28,087 nucleotides of DNA from an uncultured Atopobium sp. (GCA_937990665.1 CALKRF010000039.1:1-28087), one strand, 5' to 3'. Shown: positions 7,714-15,885, counted from the first letter of the stretch. Notes: generated by a model from the sequence alone, not told the origin. Numbers and translations: made by a program.

Positions 7714-8259
7714 ATGACGAGTGCTTTTGTTACCAACATCGCTTTTCCAAAATTTCTAGAGGAGGTAATGTTCTATCTCGATGAAGTTGGATGTTTTGAT
7801 GTTGAAAAAGTTTTGGTTGAAAAACATACAGAGTGGACAGCCCCAAAAGATTGTTGTATTGGTGAAGACGTTTACTTCATGTTTTCAAAAACTTCAATCG
7901 ATACAATCAGACGTTTAAAGTGTGAGCTGAAAAATATTTCAGAAGATGATGAATTATACGAGGCTAAAGAGTTGTTGGCTGTGGGACTCAATAGAGGAGA
8001 AATGCTTTATAAAGAATACGGCGGATGTATCTTTGCCAAAGGCGTTGTATCTGGGGATGTGATTGTAGATTCATACGCCGTAGAAAATGATCTTCATTGG
8101 AGAAGCAGATATTTTGCTCCGATTGATGACATGATAGTTTTTGATAAACCAATTCATATCAGTGATTTTAGAGACTTTATTACTATCTCTAGAACTGGTG
8201 CGATTACGAAACTGACCCCAGAACAGAATCAACAGTTAAAAAATAAATTGAACCTTTAA
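7714..8259 (+). CDS. Hypothetical protein, AT-rich, unrecognised
   Basis: 181 residues with a good ribosome-binding site, AGGGAG at 7701-7706, seven bases before the ATG. No signal peptide or membrane helix. The protein is acidic in its N-terminal half. The C-terminal half (GGCIFAKGVVSGD, then HWRSRYFAPIDDMIVF, then ISRTGAITKLTPEQ) reads like a compact beta-rich domain with a conserved aromatic cluster; a PUA-like (EVE/ASCH) fold is a guess only. Codon use is clearly AT-richer than in both neighbours and resembles the hsd genes, so it may be part of the same acquired material or a separate insertion. Terminators on both sides make it a single-gene unit; its promoter is not obvious in the 35 bp after the upstream terminator. 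Confidence 0.75.
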   Translation: MTSAFVTNIAFPKFLEEVMFYLDEVGCFDVEKVLVEKHTEWTAPKDCCIGEDVYFMFSKTSIDTIRRLKCELKNISEDDELYEAKELLAVGLNRGEMLYKEYGGCIFAKGVVSGDVIVDSYAVENDLHWRSRYFAPIDDMIVFDKPIHISDFRDFITISRTGAITKLTPEQNQQLKNKLNL

Positions 8260-8265
8260 TTGCAA

Positions 8266-8304
8266 TTGAAACTGCTCCTCAAATTTTATATGGAGCAGTT
8301 TCGA
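8266..8304 (+). terminator. Terminator after the hypothetical gene
   Basis: An 11-bp perfect stem, GAAACTGCTCC (8268-8278) against 8292-8302, extended by weaker pairs, lies 8 bp after the stop. The T-rich tail is poor (gattagatttt), so efficiency is uncertain. Confidence 0.6.
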
Positions 8305-8466
8305 TTAGATTTTGTATTTGTAAATTTTGACTTACATCTCTAACCACATATTTCTTGTTAATTTACACAGCGATAGGGCTCTGTTACAGACGACGATAAT
8401 TGCTTTTGATATATGATTTGATTTCTCTTTTTACGTCGTTAATTCAAGTGACATACTGGGGACTGT

Positions 8467-9792
8467 ATGAATGTAGCGAAAGGCCTAGAGAAGAAGCTTA
8501 TGCCAATGGCAGAGTTGGTGAGTAAGAATAAATATCTTCTTACTATGCGCGACTCTTTTGCCATGCTCATGCCAATCCTTATTATTGGATCAATGTTTAC
8601 GTTGGTAGGCAACTTGCCAATTCCTGCGTGGGTTGATTTCTTGAAGTCCACTACGATTCAGGGCAAGTCGCTTTTCTCGCTGTTGGCCATTCCATCTGCC
8701 TGCACTGTTGCGCTCATGGCGATATTTTTGTCGTTTGAAATTGGCTACAACTTTGCTGATCAGCTTGGTCTTGAGGACCGAGTTTCTGCCGGAATGGTAT
8801 CGCTCATCAGCTGGTTTATTTTGATGCCCCAGGTGACCGAATTTTTGCCTCAGGGAGCTACTCAACCATTTTTGGTGGAGAGCATTCCTCTTGCGTGGAC
8901 CGGCGCAAAGGGTGTGTTTGTAGCGATTATCGTGGGCTTTTTGTCGGTGCATATTTTTGGTTTTGTTATCAAGAAGAACTGGGTCATTAGGATGCCGGAG
9001 GGCGTTCCTACGTCGGTTTCTCTTGCATTTAGCGCGCTGATTCCCATGTCGCTTACGTTTCTTGCGATATGGGCGGTTGGCGTTTTGTTTGCGCTTACCC
9101 CTTGGAAAGATGCGTTCACCTGCATTTATTCGATGCTGCAGACTCCGCTGACCATGCTTGGAGGAACCGTTTGGGCTCTGGCAATTGCTTACGTCATCCA
9201 GGGCATTTTCTGGTTCTTTGGGATCAACGGTTCAAACATTACCAGCCCTATTTTTACGCCGATTTTGACCGCGCTTACGCTGGAAAATCAGGCCGCTTTT
9301 GCTGCTGGAACTGCGCTTCCCAACATTATTAACCGAGAGTTTGATGCGTTCTTTGCGCTGTTTGGCGGCGGTGGATCAACGCTCTCGCTGTTGATTGTGA
9401 TATTTTTGTTCTGCAATTCTCGCCGTGCAAAGGACATTGCAAAGATCTCCATTGTGCCTGGTATTTTTGGTATTAACGAGCCCGTTATGTACGGACTGCC
9501 GATAGTACTGAACCCCATTATGGCAATTCCTCTGATTTTTACCCCTGCAATCAATATTGCGATTTCCTGGTTTGCCATGAGTACGGGGCTGGTGCCTCTG
9601 TGCAACGGTATTATGTTGCCTGGAAGTACCCCTCCATTGATTTCGGGATTTCTTCTGTGTGGATGGCAGGGCGCTTTACTTCAGCTCGTATTGATTTTGA
9701 TTGATATGGCAATCTACCTGCCGTTTATTAAGGCTCTGGATATGCAGTTTCTCAAGGAGGAAAAGGGAGCTGAGACAGAGCACGCAGTCTAG
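8467..9792 (+). CDS. PTS EIIC permease, cellobiose/lactose (Lac) family
   Basis: Membrane-embedded sugar channel of a phosphotransferase system, 441 residues, the full length of CelB/LicC-type EIIC. Around ten hydrophobic segments are visible, starting with DSFAMLMPILIIGSMFTLVG. The family signature FGINEPVMYGLPIVLNP, with the Glu and Asn that contact sugar, is present near 335-355, and the preceding WFFGINGSNI stretch is also typical. No EIIA, EIIB, glycosidase or regulator gene lies beside it, so it must borrow EIIA/EIIB encoded elsewhere. GGGGA at 8458-8462 is a weak, close ribosome-binding site for the ATG at 8467. It stands alone between terminators. Substrate is inferred from family only (beta-glucoside or other disaccharide). 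Confidence 0.88.
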   Translation: MNVAKGLEKKLMPMAELVSKNKYLLTMRDSFAMLMPILIIGSMFTLVGNLPIPAWVDFLKSTTIQGKSLFSLLAIPSACTVALMAIFLSFEIGYNFADQLGLEDRVSAGMVSLISWFILMPQVTEFLPQGATQPFLVESIPLAWTGAKGVFVAIIVGFLSVHIFGFVIKKNWVIRMPEGVPTSVSLAFSALIPMSLTFLAIWAVGVLFALTPWKDAFTCIYSMLQTPLTMLGGTVWALAIAYVIQGIFWFFGINGSNITSPIFTPILTALTLENQAAFAAGTALPNIINREFDAFFALFGGGGSTLSLLIVIFLFCNSRRAKDIAKISIVPGIFGINEPVMYGLPIVLNPIMAIPLIFTPAINIAISWFAMSTGLVPLCNGIMLPGSTPPLISGFLLCGWQGALLQLVLILIDMAIYLPFIKALDMQFLKEEKGAETEHAV

Positions 9793-9818
9793 GTGCTGTG
9801 GAGACATAGCGCGCGTTG

Positions 9819-9847
9819 AAGGCAGCTCTGAGTGGGCTGCCTTTTTC
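9819..9847 (+). terminator. Terminator after the PTS permease
   Basis: AAGGCAGC (9819-9826) pairs with GCTGCCTT (9836-9843), followed by TTTTTC. It lies about 27 bp after the stop. Confidence 0.85.
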
Positions 9848-10237
9848 TGTTTTCCATGAGAATCTCAATATTATGAAAATGGCCCACCGCATTTCAGGAC
9901 GCATTGCGTAGCCTTGGGTGGGCGCTGATGGATTAACTATAAACTAAATAGCAAGATTGCCTAGAGTAATGAATCGGAAACTGTAAATTTTCTATAGCAA
10001 TCTTTTCTAGCCATTTTTGCAGGTTTACGTATATGGTGTGGGCATCAGAGCGTTTCTCGCTAGCCAAGATTTAATTAAATTGCGACGTATAAACGCGCCG
10101 GTAGATTAGTCGCTGCGTAAAAGTTTTGCGGGGTTGGGACTTGCGCTGTTTGCAGGCGTGGCTTGGCGTATAGTTATAGAGTTACAAGAAGAAATATTGG
10201 CGTGATACAAGGCGTTTTTTCGCCGAGAAGAGTGTTT
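9848..10237. other. Non-coding spacer with two inverted repeats upstream of tsaB-rimI-tsaD
   Basis: No believable gene. GCCCACC at 9882-9888 pairs with GGTGGGC at 9917-9923. AAGATTGC at 9953-9960 pairs with GCAATCTT at 9997-10004, which is followed by TTCT. A small structured RNA or leader is possible but nothing matches a known riboswitch that I can recognise. TATAGT at 10169-10174 may be part of the promoter for the downstream operon; the -35 element is unclear. Confidence 0.4.
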
Positions 10238-12736
10238 ATGCTTGCTATAAAAAATGAAACAAACGTGGTGCTTGCAGTTGATACGTCAACGGACATGCTA
10301 GCGTGCACGGTCGCGCGTCTGACCAGGCGCGATGCCGCTGCGGCGGATTCGGCTGCGGCAGATGGTGCTAGCGCAGCAGACGGTGGGTTTGACGTTGAGG
10401 TACTAGCGTCAACGGACCATCTGTGTCGTCGCCAGGCAAACGTAGAGCTTGTAGGCTCGGTCCAGGAGGCGCTTAAAGCTGCTGGTTTGACCATGGCCGA
10501 CGTCGACGCTGTTATCGCAGGTAGAGGACCTGGATCGTTCACTGGTGTCCGAATTGGCGTGGCTACCGCAAAGGGTATTGCGTGTGGTTCTGGCCTGCCA
10601 CTTTATGGTGCAAGTGCGCTTGATGCCATGGCATTTAGTGCGTGGAAGGTGGGCGTTCGCGGCACGGTTGGCGTTATTGCAGACGCTATGCGCGGCGAGG
10701 TTTATCCAGGTATCTACCTGCTGGATAGCGCCGGAGCACATAGAATGTTTCCGGTAGAGACCGTCCTCAAGGCAGACGCCTGTGTGGAGGAGTGGTCGAG
10801 CAGGACTGATAAGGACCAGCTCACGCTTACAGGCAATGGTTTAGTGAAGTACCGTGAGCGTTTTGAGTGCGCGGGTTTCTCGACATACACCGACGAAGCA
10901 ACGTGGTTCCCAACAGGAGAAGGCCTGGTACGTGCGGTGTGTATGCCCGAGTATCAGCAGGCGGGCGAGGGTGATCCGGCGCTGGTGCTGCCCATCTACA
11001 CGCGCCTTTCTGATGCGGAGGAGTCGGAGCGTAAGCGTTTGGGCCTCAAGGAGCCGGCAACGGTGGCTTTGACCGGCGTGGATGATGCGCTGGCTGATAT
11101 TCACCTGCAGCTTCGTCCGATGACGATGAACGATCTGGACCAGGTGGCGAAGCTTGAGGCGGCAACATATGCTGACGCTGCGCATTCTGCCTGGTCAAAG
11201 CAGACGTTCTATGACGAGCTCTCGGGTGTTGGGCGCAGCTGGTGGCTGGCTCACGACCGCGGAACGGTTATTGGATTTGCGGGCGGTCGTCTGGCAGGTG
11301 CCCAGTTTGAGGTGGAAGAAGTGGTGGTCGCGCCCGAGCGTCGCCGCCAAGGAATTGCATCCAAGCTGGTAGAACGCGTGGCATACGACGCTCAGATGCT
11401 GGGCGCATCCGCGATTACCCTTGAGGTGGAGGAGGATAACGCTCCAGCTCAGGGTGCCTATAGCAAGCTGGGATTTGCTGAGGTTGGTCATCGCCCGGGA
11501 TATTACGGTCCAGATTGCGCGGCGCTTTTGATGACAGCGCAGTTGCCTCTAGCAGTTGGTGTTGGCTTTGAGGCCAGAAATCCCGAGCCCCATGCGTCAG
11601 TGCGTCCGTGGCCTATTGTTGCAGGTGAGCGCTCTGAAGAGACGCTTGCGGCACTGCGCGAGGCGGGGGATTTGATCCTCAGCTTGGAGTCCTCGTGCGA
11701 CGAGACTGCCATGTGCATCATGGATTCACACGGTGTGGTCTGCGCAAACGTTGTTGCAACTCAAATTGACTTCCACGCTCGCTTTGGCGGCGTCGTTCCC
11801 GAGATTGCTTCTCGCAAGCATACCGAGGCTATTGTGGGTCTTTTCGAGGAGACTATGGCCCGCGCAGGTGCGCACTTTGGTTGCGATACGCTGGTGCCGT
11901 CTGACCTGGCCGCCGTTGGTGTTACCGCAGGTCCTGGTCTTGTTGGCGCGCTCGTTGTGGGCGTGGCGTTTGCTAAGGGCTTCTGCGTGGCCACTGACCT
12001 GCCGCTTATTCCCGTGCATCACCTGGAAGGCCATCTGCTGGCCAACCTGTTTGAGACTCCCGACCTGAAGCCGCCGTTTGTGGCTAGCTTGGTCTCGGGC
12101 GGCAATACTATGCTGGTACACGTGCGTGCCTGGGGAGATTACGTGGTCTTGGGCTCCACCATTGACGACGCCGTGGGCGAGGCTTTTGACAAGGTTGCCA
12201 AGGCGCTGGGCCTAGGCTATCCAGGTGGCCCCGTAATCAGCAAACTTGCAGCTCAGGGTAACCCTAAAGCCATTTATTTCCCGCGCGCGATGATGCACAG
12301 CGGCGACTATTCCTTTAGTCTTTCTGGCCTGAAGACCGCCGTTATCACCTACATTGAGGGCGAGAACCGCGCAGGTAGAGCAATTAATCTGCCCGACTTA
12401 GCCGCTTCGTTTGAGCAGGCCGTCATTGACGTGCAGGTTGCAAAGGCTAAAACCGCTGTTGAGGAGACGGGCGTCTCCGATTTTTGCGTGGGTGGCGGCG
12501 TTGCTGCAAATCCTGCGCTCAGAGCTGCATATAAGGAAACCTTTGGTCGTATGGGCGTTCGAGTGACGGTACCTCCGATGTCGGTTTGCGGCGACAACGC
12601 CGCGATGATTGCCGTGGGCGCACTTCGTAGCTATCGTACACAGGGTTTCTCGCCATTGACCTTGGATGCAAACCCCAACGCGCAGCTGGGATCGTGGTCG
12701 TCGGATGCGGCGCCCGTTGTCCCAAGCGGCATGTAA
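10238..12736 (+). CDS. tsaD: TsaB-RimI-TsaD triple fusion (tRNA t6A37 synthesis plus GNAT acetyltransferase)
   Basis: 832 residues, three domains. Residues 8-270 are TsaB (VLAVDTSTD at the start, GPGSFTG at 97-103), with an Ala-rich insert at about 28-51. Residues 288-435 are a RimI-like GNAT acetyltransferase with the acetyl-CoA loop RRRQGIASKL at 367-376. Residues 478-825 are TsaD, with SLESSCDETA, the metal-binding pair in HHLEGH (H595, H599), SGGNTM and CGDNAAM near the end. TsaB and TsaD normally form a complex with TsaE to transfer threonylcarbamoyl to A37 of ANN-decoding tRNAs; RimI acetylates ribosomal protein S18. TsaC and TsaE are not in the window. I chose ATG 10238 (GAGAAGAG upstream) over a TTG 75 bp earlier, because the TsaB fold begins right after it. 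nadE follows after 10 bp. Confidence 0.94.
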   Translation: MLAIKNETNVVLAVDTSTDMLACTVARLTRRDAAAADSAAADGASAADGGFDVEVLASTDHLCRRQANVELVGSVQEALKAAGLTMADVDAVIAGRGPGSFTGVRIGVATAKGIACGSGLPLYGASALDAMAFSAWKVGVRGTVGVIADAMRGEVYPGIYLLDSAGAHRMFPVETVLKADACVEEWSSRTDKDQLTLTGNGLVKYRERFECAGFSTYTDEATWFPTGEGLVRAVCMPEYQQAGEGDPALVLPIYTRLSDAEESERKRLGLKEPATVALTGVDDALADIHLQLRPMTMNDLDQVAKLEAATYADAAHSAWSKQTFYDELSGVGRSWWLAHDRGTVIGFAGGRLAGAQFEVEEVVVAPERRRQGIASKLVERVAYDAQMLGASAITLEVEEDNAPAQGAYSKLGFAEVGHRPGYYGPDCAALLMTAQLPLAVGVGFEARNPEPHASVRPWPIVAGERSEETLAALREAGDLILSLESSCDETAMCIMDSHGVVCANVVATQIDFHARFGGVVPEIASRKHTEAIVGLFEETMARAGAHFGCDTLVPSDLAAVGVTAGPGLVGALVVGVAFAKGFCVATDLPLIPVHHLEGHLLANLFETPDLKPPFVASLVSGGNTMLVHVRAWGDYVVLGSTIDDAVGEAFDKVAKALGLGYPGGPVISKLAAQGNPKAIYFPRAMMHSGDYSFSLSGLKTAVITYIEGENRAGRAINLPDLAASFEQAVIDVQVAKAKTAVEETGVSDFCVGGGVAANPALRAAYKETFGRMGVRVTVPPMSVCGDNAAMIAVGALRSYRTQGFSPLTLDANPNAQLGSWSSDAAPVVPSGM

Positions 12737-12741
12737 GGAGG
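12736..12741 (+). promoter_or_regulatory. Ribosome-binding site fixing the GTG start of nadE
   Basis: AGGAGG overlaps the tsaD stop codon (TAA 12734-12736) and sits five bases before GTG 12747. This decides the start against a longer in-frame ATG at 12666, which lies inside tsaD. Confidence 0.8.
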
Positions 12742-12746
12742 CCATT

Positions 12747-14807
12747 GTGCAAGACGGATTCATCAAAGTTGCAAGTATCACGCCGCGCGTCCGCGTGGCC
12801 GACGTGGCGTTTAACGTGGAGAGCTGCCTGGCCGCCATTGAAGAAGCCGCAGGTAATCGCGGTGCCAAGGTAGTCGTGCTGCCCGAGCTCTGCATCACGG
12901 GCTACACCTGCGAGGACCTGTTCTGGCAGGATGCGCTCCTGGACGCAGCTGAGCGCGGCTTGGTTTCCATTGCCGCCCGCACGGCTGACGTCGACGCGTT
13001 GCTGCTGCTAGGACTGCCTGTTCGGGTAGCTGGCAAGCTCTACAACTGCGCCGCTGTTCTCTTTAGAGGAGAGCTTTTGGGCCTGGTACCCAAGCGTTAC
13101 GTGCCCATGTACAACGAGTTTTACGAGGGTCGTCACTTTGTTTCTGGTCCCAAGACGGTCACCAGTGTGGACTTTGGCCTGCTTGGCGAGGTGCCGTTTG
13201 GTACCAACCAACTGTTTGCGTGCGACACCATCCCTGAGCTGATCGTGGGCGCAGAGATCTGCGAGGACCTCTGGGTGCCCATGCCACCTTCAAACGCGCA
13301 CGCCGTTGCTGGCGCAACGCTAATCTGCAACTTGTCCGCGTCGCCCGCGCTGGCCGGCAAGTCCGTATACCGTCGTCAGCTGGTTGCACAGCAGAGCGCA
13401 CGCCTGATCTGCGGCTACGTTTATGCAAGTGCTGGTGAGGGCGAGTCTACGACCGATTTGGTTTTCTCGGGCCATGATCTTGTTGTCGAGAATGGCCGTG
13501 TGCTCGCCGACTCCGGCGTGTTTGGCGAGGGTATCGCCGTGTCCGAGATTGACGTGCTGTCGCTGGCGGCCGACCGCAGGCGCATGTCGACGTTTGAGGT
13601 TGCTCCGACACCGGAGGATTACAAGCACCTGACCACGTATTTCTCACTGGAGTTTGACGGTGAGGGTGAAGGCGCGCACGACGCCGCAGGTCACGGCCAC
13701 GAGCACGCCGCCGCAGGTCACGGCCACGACAGCGAGGGCGAGGGCGTCGAGCTTGCAATCCGCACGCCCCTGACCAGGTACGTTGACCCACATCCGTTTG
13801 TGCCCGCGATGGATGACGCTCGCGCAACACGCTGCGAGGAGATTCTGTCGATTCAGGCTCACGGTTTGGCTTCAAGGCTGGCACACACCGGCTCTGACCA
13901 CGCGGTTATTGGCATTTCGGGTGGACTTGACTCTACGCTGGCCCTTCTCGTCACGGTGCGAGCGTTTGACCAGCTAGGATACGACCGCTCGGGCATTGTA
14001 GCTGTGACGATGCCGGGATTTGGCACCACGGACCGCACGTACACCAACGCTATTGAGCTGGTGCAGTCGCTTGGCGCCGACCTGCGCGAGATTTCCATTG
14101 TGGATTCCGTGCTGCAGCACTTCGCAGATATCGGCCACAACCAGGACGTTCACGACGTTGTGTACGAAAACGCCCAGGCTCGCGAACGCACGCAGATTCT
14201 GATGGACGTTGCCAACCAGGTGGGCGGCATGGTCATTGGCACGGGCGACCTTTCCGAGCTGGCGCTTGGTTGGGCAACGTACAACGGCGACCAGATGTCC
14301 ATGTACGGCGTGAATGCTTCGGTGCCAAAGACGCTGGTCAGATACCTTGTTGATTACTGCGCAGACGCTTATGAGGAGCAGGGCGAGGACGAAATTGCTC
14401 ACGTTTTGCGCGACGTTCTGGACACACCGGTTTCTCCTGAGCTGCTGCCATCCGCGGCAGACGGCTCCATTGAGCAGAAGACGGAGGACCTGGTTGGCCC
14501 ATACGAGTTGCATGATTTCTTCTTGTTCCATGTGCTTCGTCACGGAAGCGGTCCACTCAAGGTTCTACGTCTTACCGAGTGCGCGTTTGGTACAGGCACT
14601 GACCAGGAGATTTACGACCACGAGACTATCGTGCGTTGGCTGAAGGTATTCTACCGCCGCTTCTTCTCGCAGCAGTTCAAGCGCTCGGCGATGCCCGACG
14701 GACCAAAGGTTGGTTCGGTTTCGCTGTCTCCGCGCGGCGACCTGCGCATGCCATCCGACGCTTCTAGCTCGCTTTGGCTCTCTGAGTTGGAGAGCCTGGA
14801 GGCCTAG
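12747..14807 (+). CDS. nadE: Glutamine-dependent NAD(+) synthetase
   Basis: Last step of NAD synthesis: amidates deamido-NAD with ammonia taken from glutamine, using ATP. 686 residues in two domains. The N-terminal nitrilase-type glutaminase (about 1-290) shows the Glu-Lys-Cys triad: E47 in VLPELC, K116 in LVPKRYVP, C172 in GAEICEDLW. The C-terminal synthetase has the ATP pyrophosphatase loop SGGLDS at 391-396 and GTGDLSELALGW. Between them, at about 306-333, is an unusual His-rich stretch with AAGHGH repeated. The GTG start is set by AGGAGG. Ten bp separate it from the tsaD stop, so the two are co-transcribed. A hairpin terminator follows 78 bp after the stop. Confidence 0.95.
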   Translation: MQDGFIKVASITPRVRVADVAFNVESCLAAIEEAAGNRGAKVVVLPELCITGYTCEDLFWQDALLDAAERGLVSIAARTADVDALLLLGLPVRVAGKLYNCAAVLFRGELLGLVPKRYVPMYNEFYEGRHFVSGPKTVTSVDFGLLGEVPFGTNQLFACDTIPELIVGAEICEDLWVPMPPSNAHAVAGATLICNLSASPALAGKSVYRRQLVAQQSARLICGYVYASAGEGESTTDLVFSGHDLVVENGRVLADSGVFGEGIAVSEIDVLSLAADRRRMSTFEVAPTPEDYKHLTTYFSLEFDGEGEGAHDAAGHGHEHAAAGHGHDSEGEGVELAIRTPLTRYVDPHPFVPAMDDARATRCEEILSIQAHGLASRLAHTGSDHAVIGISGGLDSTLALLVTVRAFDQLGYDRSGIVAVTMPGFGTTDRTYTNAIELVQSLGADLREISIVDSVLQHFADIGHNQDVHDVVYENAQARERTQILMDVANQVGGMVIGTGDLSELALGWATYNGDQMSMYGVNASVPKTLVRYLVDYCADAYEEQGEDEIAHVLRDVLDTPVSPELLPSAADGSIEQKTEDLVGPYELHDFFLFHVLRHGSGPLKVLRLTECAFGTGTDQEIYDHETIVRWLKVFYRRFFSQQFKRSAMPDGPKVGSVSLSPRGDLRMPSDASSSLWLSELESLEA
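13683..13729 (+). repeat. In-frame 27-bp tandem duplication encoding a His-rich insert in NadE
   Basis: The 20-mer gccgcaggtcacggccacga occurs at 13683-13702 and again at 13710-13729, a 27-bp (nine-codon) offset. It encodes AAGHGH twice within the linker between the two NadE domains. The word resembles the GC-rich spacer repeats elsewhere in the window. Confidence 0.88.
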
Positions 14808-14884
14808 CTGGCGTTGCTCGATGGTGCGAGGTACCGTGATGACGTTGACGCAAATTCTGCCGTGCAGCAAATGATGACGTTCAG

Positions 14885-14924
14885 TACCCAGCTATTCATG
14901 TATATGAATAGCTGGGTACTTTTA
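14885..14924 (+). terminator. Terminator after nadE
   Basis: A perfect 16-bp stem, 14885-14900 against 14905-14920, with loop GTAT and a short TTTT tail. Confidence 0.82.
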
Positions 14925-15429
14925 TGCAGGTGGATTTTTACTACGAGTAAGGAAGAGGCGGTTTTGGCCCAAAAATGACTCCCAAGTGGTAAAAAATGCG
15001 TTTAGTTGGGGTTTACAGAAATTGTGTGATTCTATGCATCAAATCTACCTGGTGTTTTGCTTTGGACAAATAATCAAAAATCTGGATAGAATTTGCCACC
15101 TGGTAAAATGTAGATGCAATTTTTCTGAATACTCCATTTCATCCCCAACTAAACGCATTTTTTACCCAAATTGGACCCTCCCAAAGAGGTGTTCATTTTT
15201 CCTATGCAAAATCACGAATATCACTAGCAGAATATGCACGAAGCAAAGTTTTGCACCAAAATTTATGCTAATGGCAAGAAATTGCAGGTGGACACAGCCT
15301 GGACATTGCGTTAGCTGCGGTTAGTCGCATGTCACCCGCACGTAGCACACGCGTGTCACGAGCGCCCATCTGTTCGCGCATAACCGTTGACGGCTTATAC
15401 TGCACGCCTACAGAAAATCTAAGTCGGTT
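14925..15429. other. Non-coding region between nadE and groES
   Basis: Over 500 bp without a credible gene. It contains the inverted-repeat element at 14988-15166. After it comes an AT-rich stretch to about 15300 with loosely repeated words (attgcaggtgg, gcaaaa), then a GC-richer part. A 112-codon frame across 14986-15324 starts inside the repeat, has no ribosome-binding site and looks like chance. Confidence 0.6.
14988..15166. mobile_element. MITE-like element or long hairpin with perfect 24-bp terminal inverted repeats
   Basis: Bases 14988-15011 are the exact reverse complement of 15143-15166 (ends GGTAAAAAATGCG and CGCATTTTTTACC). The 131-bp interior is AT-rich and itself partly self-complementary: CAGAAATTG and CTACCTGGTG on the left echo CACCTGGTAAAATGTAG and CAATTTTTCTG on the right. 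No coding capacity, and no clear target-site duplication. Size and structure suit a non-autonomous mobile element or a structured RNA. Confidence 0.6.
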
Positions 15430-15459
15430 TTGTAAGATTTTCACAATATTTCGTATAAA
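15430..15459 (+). promoter_or_regulatory. Probable groES-groEL promoter
   Basis: TTGTAA (15430-15435), an 18-bp spacer and TATAAA (15454-15459) precede groES, leaving a leader of about 80 bases. I find neither a CIRCE element (TTAGCACTC-N9-GAGTGCTAA) nor a clear HspR HAIR box around it. Confidence 0.45.
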
Positions 15460-15546
15460 TTGTTTTCCCGTGTGGAATAACTAATAGCGTTGGAAAAGGG
15501 CGCTTGGCGCCAATATCGGGCTTGGCCCAAAAGGGAGGTTTTCATT

Positions 15547-15837
15547 ATGAATTTGAAGCCACTTGGAGATCGTGTTCTGGTAAAGCCTGCTCCAAAAGAG
15601 GAGAAGACATCCTCTGGTCTCTACATTGCATCCGCAGCTCAGGAGCTTCCTCAGCGCGGTGAGGTTCTCGCAGTTGGAACTGGCAAGCTTGATCAGAATG
15701 GCAATCGCATCGCTCTTGATGTTAAAGTCGGCGACCAGGTATTTTATGGCAAGTTCGGTGGCACCGAGGTCAAGGTAGACGGCCAGGAGCTTCTGCTTCT
15801 TCGTGCTGACGACATCCTTGCTGTCCTCGAGGACTAG
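15547..15837 (+). CDS. groES: Co-chaperonin GroES
   Basis: Lid of the GroEL folding chamber; a heptamer that closes the cage when ATP binds. 96 residues, the normal length. It opens MNLKPLGDRVLVKP; the mobile-loop region KEEKTSSGLYI is present, and it ends LLLLRADDILAVLED. The start is ATG 15547 with AGGGAGG at 15532-15538; the frame is open upstream but the extra residues are not GroES-like. groEL follows after 90 bp in the same orientation, a standard groESL operon. Confidence 0.97.
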   Translation: MNLKPLGDRVLVKPAPKEEKTSSGLYIASAAQELPQRGEVLAVGTGKLDQNGNRIALDVKVGDQVFYGKFGGTEVKVDGQELLLLRADDILAVLED

Positions 15838-15840
15838 TCG

Positions 15841-15885
15841 CTCGCAGCTCGTTTGCTCGCGGCTCGTCCGTTCGCAGCTTGTTCG
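15841..15885 (+). repeat. Three degenerate 15-bp repeats in the groES-groEL spacer
   Basis: ctcgcagctcgtttg, ctcgcggctcgtccg and ttcgcagcttgttcg follow each other without gaps at 15841-15855, 15856-15870 and 15871-15885. They begin 4 bp after the groES stop. Confidence 0.7.

Noticed and set aside
10163..10237. Upstream TTG start for the TsaB-RimI-TsaD fusion
   Set aside because: The extra 25 residues do not resemble TsaB, and a TATAGT promoter-like box lies inside them; ATG 10238 fits better.
13159..13884. Several antisense open frames over nadE
   Set aside because: Arg-rich and Ala-rich shadows of a G+C-rich gene, overlapping a clear intact enzyme.
14986..15324. 112-codon frame in the nadE-groES spacer
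   Set aside because: It starts inside the inverted repeat, has no ribosome-binding site and low-information composition; better explained by the non-coding element.
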